Source: Paraburkholderia mimosarum LMG 23256 = NBRC 106338 (GTDB taxonomy: Bacteria > Pseudomonadota > Gammaproteobacteria > Burkholderiales > Burkholderiaceae). From it: a stretch of DNA of 64,000 nucleotides. Position 1 is the first letter of the stretch, and every line of letters starts with the position of its first letter. The stretch spans positions 103,190 to 167,189 of the forward strand of contig NZ_BBJJ01000017.1 of NCBI RefSeq assembly GCF_000739815.1. The letters run 5' to 3'. This document shows, piece by piece, positions 9,120 to 19,689 of this stretch. A program made the translations under genes and the position numbers. The notes below the pieces were generated by a model. The model searched no databases. It worked only from the letters and a program-made list of their open reading frames with translations, and was not told the DNA's origin.

Positions 9120-9608
9120 TCATTCACCCACGGCGATCGTCAGCGTCTCCTTGATCTCTTCCATCACCACGTAGCTTTTCGACTGCACCGCGCCCGGCAG
9201 CTGCAGCAGGATGTCGCCGAGGAGCTTGCGATAGTCGGCCATCTCGCCAATGCGCGCCTTGATGAGATAGTCGAAGTCACCCGACACGAGGTGACATTCG
9301 AGCACCTCGGGGATCTTCTGCACCTCGCGACGAAACTGGTCGAACATGTTGCCGCTCTTGTGGTCGAGCGTGATTTCCACGAACACGAGCAGCGCGGCCC
9401 CCAGCACCGACGGATTCACGCGCGCGTAGTAGCCGGTGATGACACCGTCGCGCTCCATGCGCTTCACGCGCTCGATGCACGGCGTGACCGAAAGCCCGAC
9501 CTGTTCCGCCAGGTCCTTCATGGCCATCCGGCCGTCTTCCTGGAGCAGCTTGAGGATGCGGTGATCGAGCCGGTCGAGCGCGCGGACCGGTTGGCGCTGC
9601 GTTCTCAT
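9120..9608 (-). CDS. Lrp/AsnC-family transcriptional regulator (probable dadA regulator)
   Basis: 162 residues. N-terminal winged HTH: LDRLDHRILKLLQEDGRMAMKDLAEQVGLSVTPCIERVKRMERDGVITGYYA (about residues 11-62). The C-terminal RAM/AsnC ligand domain follows (LLVFVEITLDHKSGNMFDQFRREVQKIPEVLECHLVSGDFDYLI...). It is divergent from dadA with 178 bp between the starts; in several proteobacteria this pairing is an Lrp/DadR protein that activates D-amino-acid catabolism in response to alanine or leucine. Regulation of dadA is inferred from position. Confidence 0.93.
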   Translation of the reverse strand: MRTQRQPVRALDRLDHRILKLLQEDGRMAMKDLAEQVGLSVTPCIERVKRMERDGVITGYYARVNPSVLGAALLVFVEITLDHKSGNMFDQFRREVQKIPEVLECHLVSGDFDYLIKARIGEMADYRKLLGDILLQLPGAVQSKSYVVMEEIKETLTIAVGE

Positions 9609-9664
9609 GATTTAATCCTGAAAACCTGAAAAATACGATAACAAAACCTGGACGTACCGCAATA

Positions 9665-9689
9665 GTATAGCTGCAAATACTGGCTATAC
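9665..9689. promoter_or_regulatory. Dyad in the lrp-dadA intergenic region, candidate operator
   Basis: Perfect inverted repeat GTATAGC (9665-9671) and GCTATAC (9683-9689) separated by 11 AT-rich bases, midway between the divergent regulator and dadA. Lrp-family proteins bind imperfect AT-centred palindromes, so this is a plausible site. Both arms also resemble -10 elements, so promoter overlap is possible. Confidence 0.45.
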
Positions 9690-9786
9690 CCGGATTTTCG
9701 TGCCTTCCGCCCTATCGGTGCCACAACACCGCGCTTCGGGCTCCCGGCAACGCGGCATAGCCCCCACGAATCTATATGGAGCAGCT

Positions 9787-11073
9787 ATGCGAGTCGTCAT
9801 CCTGGGCAGTGGTGTGGTCGGTGTGGCCAGCGCCTGGTATCTCGCCCGCGCGGGCCACGATGTCACGGTGATCGACCGCGAGGCCGGTCCCGCGCTCGAA
9901 ACCAGTTTCGCCAACGCCGGCCAGATCTCGCCGGGCTACGCCGCGCCGTGGGCCGCGCCGGGCGTGCCGCTCAAGGCGATCAAATGGATGTTCGAGAAGC
10001 ACGCGCCGCTCGCCATCCGGCTCGACGGCACGAAATTCCAGTTGCAGTGGATGTGGCAGATGCTGCAGAACTGCACGACCGAACGCTATGCGCTCAACAA
10101 GGGCCGTATGGTGCGCCTCGCCGAATACAGCCGCGATTGCCTGCAGGCGCTACGCGCCGACACGGGCATCCAGTATGAAGGCCGCACGGGCGGCACGCTG
10201 CAGGTGTTCCGCACGCAGCAGCAATTCGAAGGCGCGGCGAAGGACATCGCCGTGCTGAAGGACGCCAACGTCCCGTACGAACTGCTCACCGCAGCCGAAC
10301 TCGGCCGCGCCGAACCGGCGCTCGCCGCGGTTTCGGGCAAGCTCACGGGCGGCCTGCGCCTGCCGGGCGACGAAACCGGCGACTGCCAGATGTTCACCAC
10401 GCGCCTCGCCGCGATGGCCGAACAACTGGGCGTCAAGTTCCGCTACAACACGCCGGTAGACGGCCTCGTCATGTCGGGCGATCGCATCGCGGGCGTGCAA
10501 TGCGGCGCCGAACTCGTGCGCGCCGATTCGTATGTGGTCGCACTCGGTTCGTTCTCCACGAAGATGCTCGCAGGTCTCGTGAAGATCCCCGTGTATCCGC
10601 TCAAGGGTTACTCGATCACGGCGCCGATCGTCAACGCCGATGCCGCACCCGTCTCGACCGTGCTCGACGAAACCTACAAGATCGCGATCACGCGCTTTGA
10701 CGACCGCATCCGCGTGGGCGGCATGGCCGAGATCGTCGGCTACGACAAGACGCTCAAGCAGGCGCGTCGCGAAACGCTCGAAATGTGCGTGAACGACCTG
10801 TTCCCGGGCGGCGGCGACACGACCCAGGCCACCTTCTGGACCGGTCTGCGCCCGATGACGCCGGACGGCACGCCGGTCGTAGGCCGCACGCCGATCCCGA
10901 ACCTGTTCCTGAACACGGGCCACGGTACGCTCGGCTGGACGATGTCGTGCGGTTCGGGCCAACTGCTCGCCGACCTGATCTCGGGCAAGCAGCCCGCCAT
11001 CCGCGCCGACGACCTTTCGGTGCACCGCTACCTCGGCGACACGCAGGGCGCGCATCGTCCGGCTTACGCCTGA
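9787..11073 (+). CDS. dadA: D-amino acid dehydrogenase small subunit
   Basis: 428 residues. DadA oxidises D-amino acids, chiefly D-alanine, to 2-oxo acids and passes electrons to the respiratory chain; it is an FAD flavoprotein at the inner membrane. The N-terminal Rossmann motif is [31 protein letters not shown], followed by the typical [16 protein letters not shown]. The C-terminal FAD end is [47 protein letters not shown]. The ATG at 9787 has GGAG five bases upstream; the frame extends to 9700 but that part is not DadA-like. A terminator follows. Confidence 0.97.
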   Translation: MRVVILGSGVVGVASAWYLARAGHDVTVIDREAGPALETSFANAGQISPGYAAPWAAPGVPLKAIKWMFEKHAPLAIRLDGTKFQLQWMWQMLQNCTTERYALNKGRMVRLAEYSRDCLQALRADTGIQYEGRTGGTLQVFRTQQQFEGAAKDIAVLKDANVPYELLTAAELGRAEPALAAVSGKLTGGLRLPGDETGDCQMFTTRLAAMAEQLGVKFRYNTPVDGLVMSGDRIAGVQCGAELVRADSYVVALGSFSTKMLAGLVKIPVYPLKGYSITAPIVNADAAPVSTVLDETYKIAITRFDDRIRVGGMAEIVGYDKTLKQARRETLEMCVNDLFPGGGDTTQATFWTGLRPMTPDGTPVVGRTPIPNLFLNTGHGTLGWTMSCGSGQLLADLISGKQPAIRADDLSVHRYLGDTQGAHRPAYA

Positions 11074-11094
11074 GCCAGACTCTGTGCGTGAAAG

Positions 11095-11124
11095 AACACG
11101 GCGCCTCGAGGGCGCCGTGTTTCA
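11095..11124. terminator. Terminator between dadA and the acyl-CoA dehydrogenase gene
   Basis: 11-bp perfect stem AACACGGCGCC/GGCGCCGTGTT (11095-11105 and 11111-11121) with loop TCGAG and a short T run. It lies between convergent genes and probably serves both. Confidence 0.8.
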
Positions 11125-11150
11125 TTGGGCGCGCGAATGGGCGGACGTCG

Positions 11151-12938
11151 TCAGAACTGATCCTCCGCCAGCGCCAGCACGCCTTCGCTGCCGTTCGCGC
11201 TGACGATCGCCGCTTCGAGCGCCACCGCCTGGGGCAACACGTGCTGCGCGAAGAACTGCGCTGTGGCGATCTTAGCGCCGTGGAACTTCGGATCGTCGTG
11301 CATGAGGCGCTGCGAGGCGAGCATGGCGCGCGCCATCTGCCAGCCGCCCAGCACGATTCCCGCGAGCTCTAGATACGGCACGCTGCCCGCGAACACGGCG
11401 TTGGGATCGCGCTTCGCGTTCGCCAGCACGAAATCCACGGTCGAAGCCAGCGCGTCCTTGCCGAGCGCGAGGTGCTTGCGCATCGACTCGAACGCCGCGC
11501 CTTGCTGTGCGCCGAGCGCGTCCACGGTCTGCGAGATATCGGCGAGCAGGGCCTGCGCCGCCGCGCCGCCGTCGCGCAGCGTCTTGCGCCCGATGAGATC
11601 GTTGGCCTGAATCGCCGTCGTGCCTTCGTAGATCGGCAGGATGCGCGCATCGCGGTAGAACTGCGCCGCGCCGGTCTCCTCGATAAAGCCCATGCCGCCG
11701 TGCACCTGCACGCCGAGGCTCGTCACCTCCAGCGCAAGCTCGGTGCTCCATCCCTTCACGATTGGCACGAGGTACTCGTAACGCGCCTGATGCCGCGCGC
11801 GGGCCGCCTCATCGGGATCGCCGTGCGCGCGGTCGCTCTCCCCCGCCGCGACGTAGGCGAGCGCACGCGCGGCTTCGGTGAGCGCGCGCATGGTCGCGAG
11901 CATGCGCCGCACGTCGGGGTGATGGATGATGGTCACCGCCGCTTTCGCGGAACCGTCCACCGGGCGGCTTTGCACACGTTCCTTCGCATAGGCGAGCGCC
12001 TTCTGGTAGGCGCGATCCGAAATGGCCACGCCCTGCATGCCCACGGCGAAACGCGCCGCGTTCATCATGATGAACATGTACTCGAGGCCGCGGTTCTCCT
12101 CGCCGATCAACTGGCCGATCGCGCCGCCATGATCGCCGAACTGCAGCACGGCAGTCGGGCTCGCCTTGATGCCTAGCTTGTGCTCGATCGACACGCAATG
12201 CACATCGTTGCGCGCGCCGAGCGAGCCATCTTCGTTGACGAGGAACTTCGGCACGACGAAGAGCGAAATGCCCTTCACGCCTTCGGGCGCCGTGGGCGTG
12301 CGCGCGAGCACGAGATGGACGATGTTCTCCGCCATGTCGTGCTCGCCCCAGGTGATGAAGATCTTCGTGCCGAACAGCTTGTAGGTGCCGTCGGCTTGCG
12401 GCTCGGCGCGCGTGCGCACGGCGGCGAGGTCCGAACCGGCCTGAGGCTCCGTGAGATTCATCGTGCCGGTCCAGATGCCCGAGATGAGCCGCGGCACGAA
12501 GCGTTGCTTTTGCGCTTCGCTGCCGGCGGTGAGCAGCGCTTCGATCGCGCCGTCGGAAAGCAGCGGGCACAGTGCGAACGAGAGATTCGCCGCGTTGAGC
12601 ATTTCCATGCACGGCGTACCGACGAGCTTCGGCAAGCCCTGTCCTTCGTATTCCTGAGGATGCTGCACGCCCTGCCAGCCGCCTTCCACGTATTGCCGGA
12701 ACGCCTCCTTGAACCCTGGCGTCGCGTGCACGTTACCGCCTTCCCAGCGGCTCGGATTGCGATCGCCTTCGGCGTTCAGCGGCTCCAGCACTTCGCCGCA
12801 TAGCTTCGCGGCCCCCTGCAGGACGGCTTCGACGGTTTCGGGCGTGGCATCCTCGCCGCCCGGCAACTTCGCGATCTCCTCGAGGCCGGCCAACTCCTTC
12901 ATGACGAACAGCATGTCGCTCGTGGGCGCCTGGTACAT
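11151..12938 (-). CDS. Acyl-CoA dehydrogenase with C-terminal extension domain
   Basis: 595 residues, the long form of the family (about 590-600) rather than the 380-residue form. It catalyses alpha,beta-desaturation of acyl-CoA with FAD and passes electrons to ETF; etfBA is the next locus upstream. Visible signatures: MNLTEPQAGSDLAAVRTRA (FAD/substrate motif, about residue 160), VQVHGGMGFIEETGAAQFYRDARILPIYEGTTAIQANDLIGRK (second signature; the catalytic Glu is expected near YEGTT), then the acyl-CoA_dh_C region. The start is MYQAPTSDM at 12938 with GGAG upstream; an additional 41 in-frame codons upstream are not family-like. Substrate chain length cannot be told. Confidence 0.93.
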   Translation of the reverse strand: MYQAPTSDMLFVMKELAGLEEIAKLPGGEDATPETVEAVLQGAAKLCGEVLEPLNAEGDRNPSRWEGGNVHATPGFKEAFRQYVEGGWQGVQHPQEYEGQGLPKLVGTPCMEMLNAANLSFALCPLLSDGAIEALLTAGSEAQKQRFVPRLISGIWTGTMNLTEPQAGSDLAAVRTRAEPQADGTYKLFGTKIFITWGEHDMAENIVHLVLARTPTAPEGVKGISLFVVPKFLVNEDGSLGARNDVHCVSIEHKLGIKASPTAVLQFGDHGGAIGQLIGEENRGLEYMFIMMNAARFAVGMQGVAISDRAYQKALAYAKERVQSRPVDGSAKAAVTIIHHPDVRRMLATMRALTEAARALAYVAAGESDRAHGDPDEAARARHQARYEYLVPIVKGWSTELALEVTSLGVQVHGGMGFIEETGAAQFYRDARILPIYEGTTAIQANDLIGRKTLRDGGAAAQALLADISQTVDALGAQQGAAFESMRKHLALGKDALASTVDFVLANAKRDPNAVFAGSVPYLELAGIVLGGWQMARAMLASQRLMHDDPKFHGAKIATAQFFAQHVLPQAVALEAAIVSANGSEGVLALAEDQF

Positions 12939-13064
12939 GGCAGTCTCCTCGTGTGTCGACCGGACCGGGCGCTCGAGCGCTGGGTCCGCTCCCATGCAAT
13001 GCACGGCCAGTGTTGACACCATGGTGCCTGGATCTGGCCACATCCAGCCTACGCCGTCCAAATG

Positions 13065-13092
13065 ACAAAGGGGCGCCGCGGCGCCCCTTTGT
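13065..13092 (-). terminator. etfBA terminator
   Basis: Perfect 13-bp inverted repeat ACAAAGGGGCGCC/GGCGCCCCTTTGT (13065-13077 and 13080-13092), 68 bp after the etfA stop on the minus strand, with a short T run at its base. Confidence 0.75.
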
Positions 13093-13160
13093 AGCTTCGT
13101 CTCACGCCGCGAGGTCGTTCATCTTTCGCAGCGCCCGGTAGCGTATTTCACCGGCCAGCT

Positions 13161-14096
13161 TCAGCCGAGTTCGTTGACGAGTTCCGGCACGAGCGTGAAC
13201 AGATCGCCGACGAGACCGTAATCGGCCACGCTGAAGATCGGCGCTTCTTCGTCCTTGTTGATCGCGACGATGACCTTGGAGTCCTTCATGCCTGCAAGGT
13301 GCTGGATCGCGCCCGAGATGCCCACGGCCACATACAGTTGCGGCGCGACGATCTTGCCGGTCTGGCCGACCTGGTAGTCGTTCGGCACGAAGCCCGCGTC
13401 CACGGCGGCGCGCGATGCGCCGAGTGCTGCATTGAGCTTGTCCGCGAGCGGCTCCAGCACCTTCGTGTAGTTCTCGCCGCTGCCCAGACCCCGGCCACCC
13501 GAGACGATGATCTTCGCGCTCGTGAGTTCCGGACGGTCGAGCTTCGTGACTTCACGGCCGACGAACTGCGAGAGGCCGCTGTCTGCTGCCGCTTCGAGCT
13601 TCTCGACCGCCGCACTGCCGCCTTCGGCCGCGACGGCATCGAACGCCGTCGTGCGGACCGTGATGACCTTGATTGCATCGGCCGATTGAACCGTTGCAAT
13701 CGCGTTGCCCGCATAGATCGGACGCTCGAAGGTGTCCGGCGAATCGACTGCCGTGATGTCGCTGATCTGCGCGACGTCGAGCTTCGCGGCGATACGCGGC
13801 GTGACGTTCTTGCCCGCTGCCGTTGCCGGAGCCAGGATGTGCGAATAGTTCTTTGCGATGCTCAGGACCGTCGCTTCGACGTTCTCGGCGAGACCCTGTT
13901 CGAGTTGCGGCGCATCGGCGAGCAGCACCTTCGCAACGCCTGCGATCTTTGCTGCCGCGTCTGCTGCGGCCTGTGCGTTGTGGCCCGCGACCAGCACGTG
14001 CACGTCGCCGCCAATCTTCTGTGCTGCGGCAACCGTGTTCAGCGTTGCGGCCTTGATCGACTGATTGTCGTGTTCTGCAATAACCAGATTCGTCAT
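13161..14096 (-). CDS. etfA: Electron transfer flavoprotein alpha subunit
   Basis: 311 residues. With EtfB it accepts electrons from acyl-CoA dehydrogenases and feeds ETF:ubiquinone oxidoreductase. The C-terminal FAD domain shows the ETF-alpha signature: [21 protein letters not shown]...[71 protein letters not shown]. It lies 15 bp downstream of etfB and is transcribed with it; a terminator follows. Confidence 0.97.
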   Translation of the reverse strand: MTNLVIAEHDNQSIKAATLNTVAAAQKIGGDVHVLVAGHNAQAAADAAAKIAGVAKVLLADAPQLEQGLAENVEATVLSIAKNYSHILAPATAAGKNVTPRIAAKLDVAQISDITAVDSPDTFERPIYAGNAIATVQSADAIKVITVRTTAFDAVAAEGGSAAVEKLEAAADSGLSQFVGREVTKLDRPELTSAKIIVSGGRGLGSGENYTKVLEPLADKLNAALGASRAAVDAGFVPNDYQVGQTGKIVAPQLYVAVGISGAIQHLAGMKDSKVIVAINKDEEAPIFSVADYGLVGDLFTLVPELVNELG

Positions 14097-14111
14097 TTTC
14101 GTCTGCTCTCC

Positions 14112-14861
14112 TTACAGCACCTTGGCTTCGGTCTTCAGCTTCTCGACCAGCGTCTTCACGTCCGGCACCTTCACGCCAGCCGAACGCTTGGGCGGCTCGG
14201 CAACCTTCAGCGTCTTCAGACGCGGCGTGACGTCGACGCCGAGGTCCTCGGGCTTGATCGTCTCGAGCGGCTTCTTCTTCGCCTTCATGATGTTCGGCAG
14301 CGTGACGTAGCGCGGCTCGTTCAGGCGCAGGTCGGTCGTGACGACTGCGGGGAGCTTCAAGGACAGCGTTTCCGCGCCGCCATCCACTTCGCGCGAAACC
14401 GTTGCCTTGCCGTCGGCGACCACGACCTTCGATGCGAACGTCGCCTGCGGCAGGTTCGCCAGCGCGGCGAGCATCTGGCCGGTCTGGTTCGAATCGTCGT
14501 CGATGGCCTGCTTGCCGAGGATCACGAGCTGCGGCTGTTCCTTGTCGACCAGCGCCTTCAGGAGCTTGGCCACGGCCAGCGGCTGGAGGTCTTCGTTCGA
14601 CTCGATCAGGATCGCGCGATCGGCGCCGATCGCCAGCGCCGTGCGCAGCGTTTCCTGCGCTTGCGCGACACCCGCGGACACGGCGATCACTTCCGTCGCC
14701 ACGCCCGCTTCCTTCAGGCGCACCGCCTCTTCCACGGCGATTTCGTCGAACGGGTTCATCGACATCTTCACGTTCGCAATGTCGACGCCCGTGCCATCCG
14801 ACTTCACACGAACCTTTACGTTGTAATCGACTACGCGTTTCACTGGCACAAGGACTTTCAT
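14112..14861 (-). CDS. etfB: Electron transfer flavoprotein beta subunit
   Basis: 249 residues. It binds the AMP of the ETF heterodimer. [51 protein letters not shown] is the usual N-terminus; the beta-subunit signature region [46 protein letters not shown] is at about residues 155-200. First gene of etfBA, upstream of the acyl-CoA dehydrogenase gene on the same strand, which fits a beta-oxidation electron branch. Confidence 0.97.
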   Translation of the reverse strand: MKVLVPVKRVVDYNVKVRVKSDGTGVDIANVKMSMNPFDEIAVEEAVRLKEAGVATEVIAVSAGVAQAQETLRTALAIGADRAILIESNEDLQPLAVAKLLKALVDKEQPQLVILGKQAIDDDSNQTGQMLAALANLPQATFASKVVVADGKATVSREVDGGAETLSLKLPAVVTTDLRLNEPRYVTLPNIMKAKKKPLETIKPEDLGVDVTPRLKTLKVAEPPKRSAGVKVPDVKTLVEKLKTEAKVL

Positions 14862-15008
14862 TCACATGCTCCGAAGTTACGAATACGTCAACCTGGCGGA
14901 CATTATAGCGAGAGCCCCGCAGGGCAGATCTGCCACCAGCAATTTTCACGAACAACCGCTGCCGCAACCCGGCTGTCGGTAGCGAACGATCGTGCTATTT
15001 TACGTTGC

Positions 15009-15033
15009 AAAAAACCCGGGCATCAAGCCCGGG
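15009..15033 (-). terminator. metNIQ terminator
   Basis: Stem CCCGGGC/GCCCGGG (15015-15021 and 15027-15033) with an A6 tract at 15009-15014, which is the T-run on the minus strand. It lies 42 bp past the metQ stop codon. Confidence 0.87.
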
Positions 15034-15074
15034 CGCCGAAAAATATCGCTGATTTCATGGCAAAAAAGGGGCGC

Positions 15075-15872
<798 letters not shown>

Positions 15873-15929
15873 ATCCAAACCTTTGTTTTGTGGAGTTGTG
15901 TCGATCGAAAGAACGCTTGCTGCAGGGGC

Positions 15930-16583
15930 TTATTTGTGGCTCAAGCGCCGCACGAGCCAGTCGCCGAACGACTGCACGAGCTGCACGAACACGATCAGGA
16001 TCACGACGACGATCAGCATGACTTCAGGCTCGAAGCGCTGATAGCCATAGCGGATGCCGAGGTCGCCCAGCCCGCCGCCGCCGATCGCGCCCGCCATCGC
16101 CGAATAGCCGACGAGCGAGATGAACGTGATGGTGAGCCCCGCCACGACGCCGGGCAGCGACTCGGGCAGCAGCACCTTGAAGACGATCTGGCTCGTGCTC
16201 GCGCCCATGGCCTGGGCGGCTTCGATGAGGCCGCGATCGACTTCGCGCAGCGCCGTTTCCACGAGCCGCGCGATGAACGGCGCAGCGGCGATGGTGAGCG
16301 GCACGATGGCGGCCGCCGTACCAATCGACGATCCCACCACCAGACGCGTGAACGGAATCACGGCGACGAGCAGGATGATGAACGGCGTCGAGCGCACGGC
16401 GTTGACGACCACGCCCATCACGCGATTCGCAGCGATGTTCTGCAGCACGCCATTGCGGTCGGTGAGATAGAGCAGCACGCCGAGCGGCAGGCCGATGGCC
16501 GCGCCCACGAGCCCCGAGATGCCCACCATGACGAGCGTCTCCCAGAACGACTGGACGAACATGTCGAACATTTCACTCCACAT
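15930..16583 (-). CDS. metI: Methionine ABC transporter permease
   Basis: 217 residues with five or so membrane segments. The ABC permease EAA loop is present ([41 protein letters not shown]). Its ATG overlaps the end of metN by 11 bp, which suggests translational coupling. It forms the MetNI channel with MetN. Confidence 0.96.
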   Translation of the reverse strand: MWSEMFDMFVQSFWETLVMVGISGLVGAAIGLPLGVLLYLTDRNGVLQNIAANRVMGVVVNAVRSTPFIILLVAVIPFTRLVVGSSIGTAAAIVPLTIAAAPFIARLVETALREVDRGLIEAAQAMGASTSQIVFKVLLPESLPGVVAGLTITFISLVGYSAMAGAIGGGGLGDLGIRYGYQRFEPEVMLIVVVILIVFVQLVQSFGDWLVRRLSHK

Positions 16584-17607
16584 GGGACAGCTCCTCCACC
16601 ACGACGCCTTGCTCGCGCAGCCATGCGATGGCCTGCGCCACCTTCACCGGATCGCCGCCCGCGAGCACCGCGAGCGAGCCGAACGCCTGCCCCTGGATCT
16701 CGTCGATCTGGCCGTGCAGGATGTTGAAATCGAGTTCGAAGCGGCGAATCGTCTCCGATAGCACGGGCTGATCGACGCCCGTGCCCTTGAACGCGAGACG
16801 CAGCAAGTGGCCGCTGCCTTTTGCGAGGTGCTCGGCCACGCGCGCCTTGAGCGCCGGCGGCAGCTCCTGGGCGATGACGTCGCCGAGCAGCGCACGCGTG
16901 ACTTCATGGCGCGGCTGCAGAAACACGTCGATGACGGGACCGCTTTCCACCACACGGCCCGCATCGAGCACGGCCACACGGTCGCAGACCTGTTTGATCA
17001 CTTCCATCTGGTGCGTGATCATCACGATGGTCAGGTTCAGCTCGCGATTGATCTTGCGCAGGAGGTCGAGAATGGCGCGCGTGGTTTCCGGGTCGAGCGC
17101 CGAGGTCGCTTCGTCGGAGAGCAGCACTTTCGGCTTGCTCGCGAGCGCGCGTGCGATGCCGACGCGCTGCTTCTGGCCGCCGCTGATCTGCGACGGATAG
17201 CGGTCCTTCTGCGCGCTCAAGCCGACGAGTTCGAGCAGGGGCAGCACCGTCGCTTCGATCTCGGCGCGCTTCACGCCGGCGAGTTCGAGCGGTAGCGCGA
17301 CGTTGTCGAACACGGTGCGCGACGACAGCAGGTTGAAGTGCTGGAAGATCATGCCGATCTCGCGCCGCGCTTCGCGCAGGTCGCCGGACGAAAGCGACGT
17401 CAGCGCGCGACCGTTGACGACGATATCGCCTTCGGTTGGACGTGTGAGCAGATTGATGGTACGGACGAGCGTGCTCTTGCCGGCGCCGCTGCGCCCGATG
17501 ATGCCGAACACTTCGCCCGGTGGAACCGTCAGATTGACGTTGTGCAGCGCTTCGATCCAGCCTTGTGGGCCGGCGAAGCGCTGGGACACGTTTCGAATTT
17601 CGATCAT
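16573..17607 (-). CDS. metN: Methionine ABC transporter ATP-binding protein
   Basis: 344 residues, the usual MetN length. Walker [11 protein letters not shown] (near residue 40), signature LSGGQ-like [16 protein letters not shown], Walker [17 protein letters not shown], and the H-loop ITHQ. The C-terminal NIL domain (about residues 260-340, [24 protein letters not shown]...) is the regulatory domain that binds methionine and inhibits transport. The start is ATG 17607 ([11 protein letters not shown]); 13 upstream codons are unlike the family. The 268 bp before it include a very AT-rich stretch (17740-17800) that could hold the promoter. Confidence 0.97.
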   Translation of the reverse strand: MIEIRNVSQRFAGPQGWIEALHNVNLTVPPGEVFGIIGRSGAGKSTLVRTINLLTRPTEGDIVVNGRALTSLSSGDLREARREIGMIFQHFNLLSSRTVFDNVALPLELAGVKRAEIEATVLPLLELVGLSAQKDRYPSQISGGQKQRVGIARALASKPKVLLSDEATSALDPETTRAILDLLRKINRELNLTIVMITHQMEVIKQVCDRVAVLDAGRVVESGPVIDVFLQPRHEVTRALLGDVIAQELPPALKARVAEHLAKGSGHLLRLAFKGTGVDQPVLSETIRRFELDFNILHGQIDEIQGQAFGSLAVLAGGDPVKVAQAIAWLREQGVVVEELSHVE

Positions 17608-17875
17608 GGAAAAAACGAAACGGCGGGTGCGCCGCGCGCCGCTCACGTAGCCCGCCCTTTTGGGTTTCGGGAAACGCGTCGCGCCGGCAGACAGCCGCCG
17701 TTTGCTAGTTTGCTGGACTGGATTCAGGCCGGCATTTTACCCTGGCATGTAAAATTCCTTTTAATAATCAATTTCGATACTTTCATGACTTTGAGACATT
17801 AGAGGCCGCCGGCAGGCCGCCGGGGCTCAAGAGGCCGTACACTGCCTGGCCACGCACTGACGAACGATACCGACA

Positions 17876-18808
17876 ATGAACGGCGAGCCTGGGAGGGAGA
17901 TGGAGACCAGTCAGCAGAGCGGCCCAATACACGCCACCGGGTCCACCGAACCGGCGACATTGCGTACGCGTGACGGCGTCGAACTACCGCTTTACGTCTG
18001 GCGTTCGAACGCGCCGCCGCGTGCGGCGCTGGCGCTGGTTCATGGCCTCGCGGAACACGCGGGCCGTTACGCTTCGCTCGCCGCGCGACTGAACGCCGCT
18101 GGCATCGATGTCTATGCGATCGATCTGCGGGGCCACGGTCACGCTCCCGGCCGCCGCACGTGGGTCGCGCGCTTCGACGAATATCTCGACGACGTGGAGG
18201 CGCTCGTCGCCTACGCGAGCGCGCAGTGCGCCGCCGGTGCCGCGGGCGCCAGTGCGCGCACGCCGCTCTTCCTGATGGGCCACAGCATGGGCGGCGCGAT
18301 CGCCGCGCTCTACGCGATCGAGCGCCTGCCGCAATCGCGTGTGCCGCTGGCGGGCCTTCTGCTTTCGAGCGCGGCGCTCGCGCCGGGCCGCGACGTTCCC
18401 GCGTGGATGATTGGCGCGAGCCGCATCATCAGTGCAATCTGGCCGCGCTTCCCGGCCATGAAGATCGACGCCGCGCTGCTCGCGCGCGACCCCGCGGTGG
18501 TCGAAGCGAATCGCGCCGATCCGCTCGTGCATCACGGCGCGATTCCCGCCCGCACGGGGGCGCAATTGCTCGAAGCGATGCAGCGCATCGAAGCGGGCCG
18601 CGCGCAATTGCGCGTGCCCGTGCTGGTCTGGCATGGCACCGCGGACAAACTCACCGAACCCGAAGGCAGCCGCGAATTCGGCGCGAACGTGGGATCGCCC
18701 GATCGCACGCTCACGCTGTATGAAGGCAGCTATCACGAAACGCTCAACGACCTCGATCGCGAACGCGTGATCCGCGCGCTGATCGACTGGATCGACCCGC
18801 GCTGCTGA
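17876..18808 (+). CDS. Alpha/beta hydrolase, monoacylglycerol lipase/lysophospholipase type
   Basis: 310 residues. The serine nucleophile elbow is GHSMGGA near residue 138; the oxyanion region is LVHGLAEHAGRYASLAARLNAAGIDVYAIDLRGHGHAPGRR, the LPL/PldB-type signature. The acid is expected at VWHGTADKLTEP and the His at EGSYHETLNDLDRE. No signal peptide, so cytoplasmic. The start is uncertain: the ATG at 17876 lacks a Shine-Dalgarno, while an in-frame ATG at 17900 follows GGGAGG closely. It is convergent with the enoyl-CoA hydratase gene. Confidence 0.88.
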   Translation: MNGEPGREMETSQQSGPIHATGSTEPATLRTRDGVELPLYVWRSNAPPRAALALVHGLAEHAGRYASLAARLNAAGIDVYAIDLRGHGHAPGRRTWVARFDEYLDDVEALVAYASAQCAAGAAGASARTPLFLMGHSMGGAIAALYAIERLPQSRVPLAGLLLSSAALAPGRDVPAWMIGASRIISAIWPRFPAMKIDAALLARDPAVVEANRADPLVHHGAIPARTGAQLLEAMQRIEAGRAQLRVPVLVWHGTADKLTEPEGSREFGANVGSPDRTLTLYEGSYHETLNDLDRERVIRALIDWIDPRC

Positions 18809-18822
18809 GCGGCCGGACGCTG

Positions 18823-19635
18823 TTATCTTGCGCTGCGTTTTTCGATGAACGCCTGGACGCCGTCGAGGGCGGGGTCGGTCATCATGTTGCAGGCCATGGT
18901 CTGTCCGGCCAGCTGATATGCGGCTTCGATGCCCATTTCGAGCTGCCGGTAAAAGAGGCCCTTGCCGGCCGCGACCGCTTCGCGCGGCTTGGCGCAAATG
19001 CTCGTGGCCAGCGCCGTCACGGCGCCGTCGAGTTCGTCGGCGGGGACCACGCGGTTCACGAGGCCTTCGCGCTGCGCCTGCGCCGCGTCGATGAACTCGC
19101 CCGTCATCAGCATCTCGAAGGCCGCCTTGCGCGAGACATTGCGAGTGAGCGGCACGGCGGGCGTGGAGCAGAACAAGCCGAGGTTGATACCCGACACGGC
19201 GAAGCGCGCCGAATCGGCTGCGACCGCCAGATCGCACATCGCGACGAGCTGGCAGCCCGCCGCGGTCGCCACGCCCTGCACGCGCGCGATGACGGGCTGC
19301 GGCATCTTCTGGATCGCCAGCATCATCTTCGAGCAGCGCTCGAACAGCCTCGCGTAGTAGGCGTGCGAAGGTTCCGCGCGCATTTCCCTGAGATCGTGGC
19401 CCGCGCAGAACGCGCGGCCCGCCGCCGCGATCACGACGACGCGCGCATCGGAAGCGGCGAGCGCCGTGAGCTCGGCATGGAGCGCGTCGATGAGCGCCTC
19501 GGAAAGCGCGTTGAACGCGTCAGGGCGATTGAGCGTGAGGCACACGACGCCCGGCACCCCCCAGGCGTCATGCGCGATTTCGACGAGCGGCGCGCCCTCG
19601 GCCTGCGCTGGCGATGCGCTGGGATTTGCGCTCAT
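18823..19635 (-). CDS. Enoyl-CoA hydratase/isomerase family protein
   Basis: 270 residues, crotonase fold. CoA and oxyanion-hole segments are visible: AAAGRAFCAGHDLREM (near residue 70) and VQGVATAAGCQLVAMCDLAVAADSARFAVSGINLGLF (near residue 120). It would hydrate a 2-enoyl-CoA or carry out a related reaction. The catalytic Glu pair of classical hydratases is not obvious, since the usual GGGxE position reads GCQLV, so another crotonase activity is possible. The HDAC-family gene is 54 bp downstream on the same strand. Confidence 0.88.
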   Translation of the reverse strand: MSANPSASPAQAEGAPLVEIAHDAWGVPGVVCLTLNRPDAFNALSEALIDALHAELTALAASDARVVVIAAAGRAFCAGHDLREMRAEPSHAYYARLFERCSKMMLAIQKMPQPVIARVQGVATAAGCQLVAMCDLAVAADSARFAVSGINLGLFCSTPAVPLTRNVSRKAAFEMLMTGEFIDAAQAQREGLVNRVVPADELDGAVTALATSICAKPREAVAAGKGLFYRQLEMGIEAAYQLAGQTMACNMMTDPALDGVQAFIEKRSAR

Positions 19636-19689
19636 GATGCGTGTCTCCTTCGTTCAGATGTGCGCGCCGCCTGGGGCACCGAGGGACGC

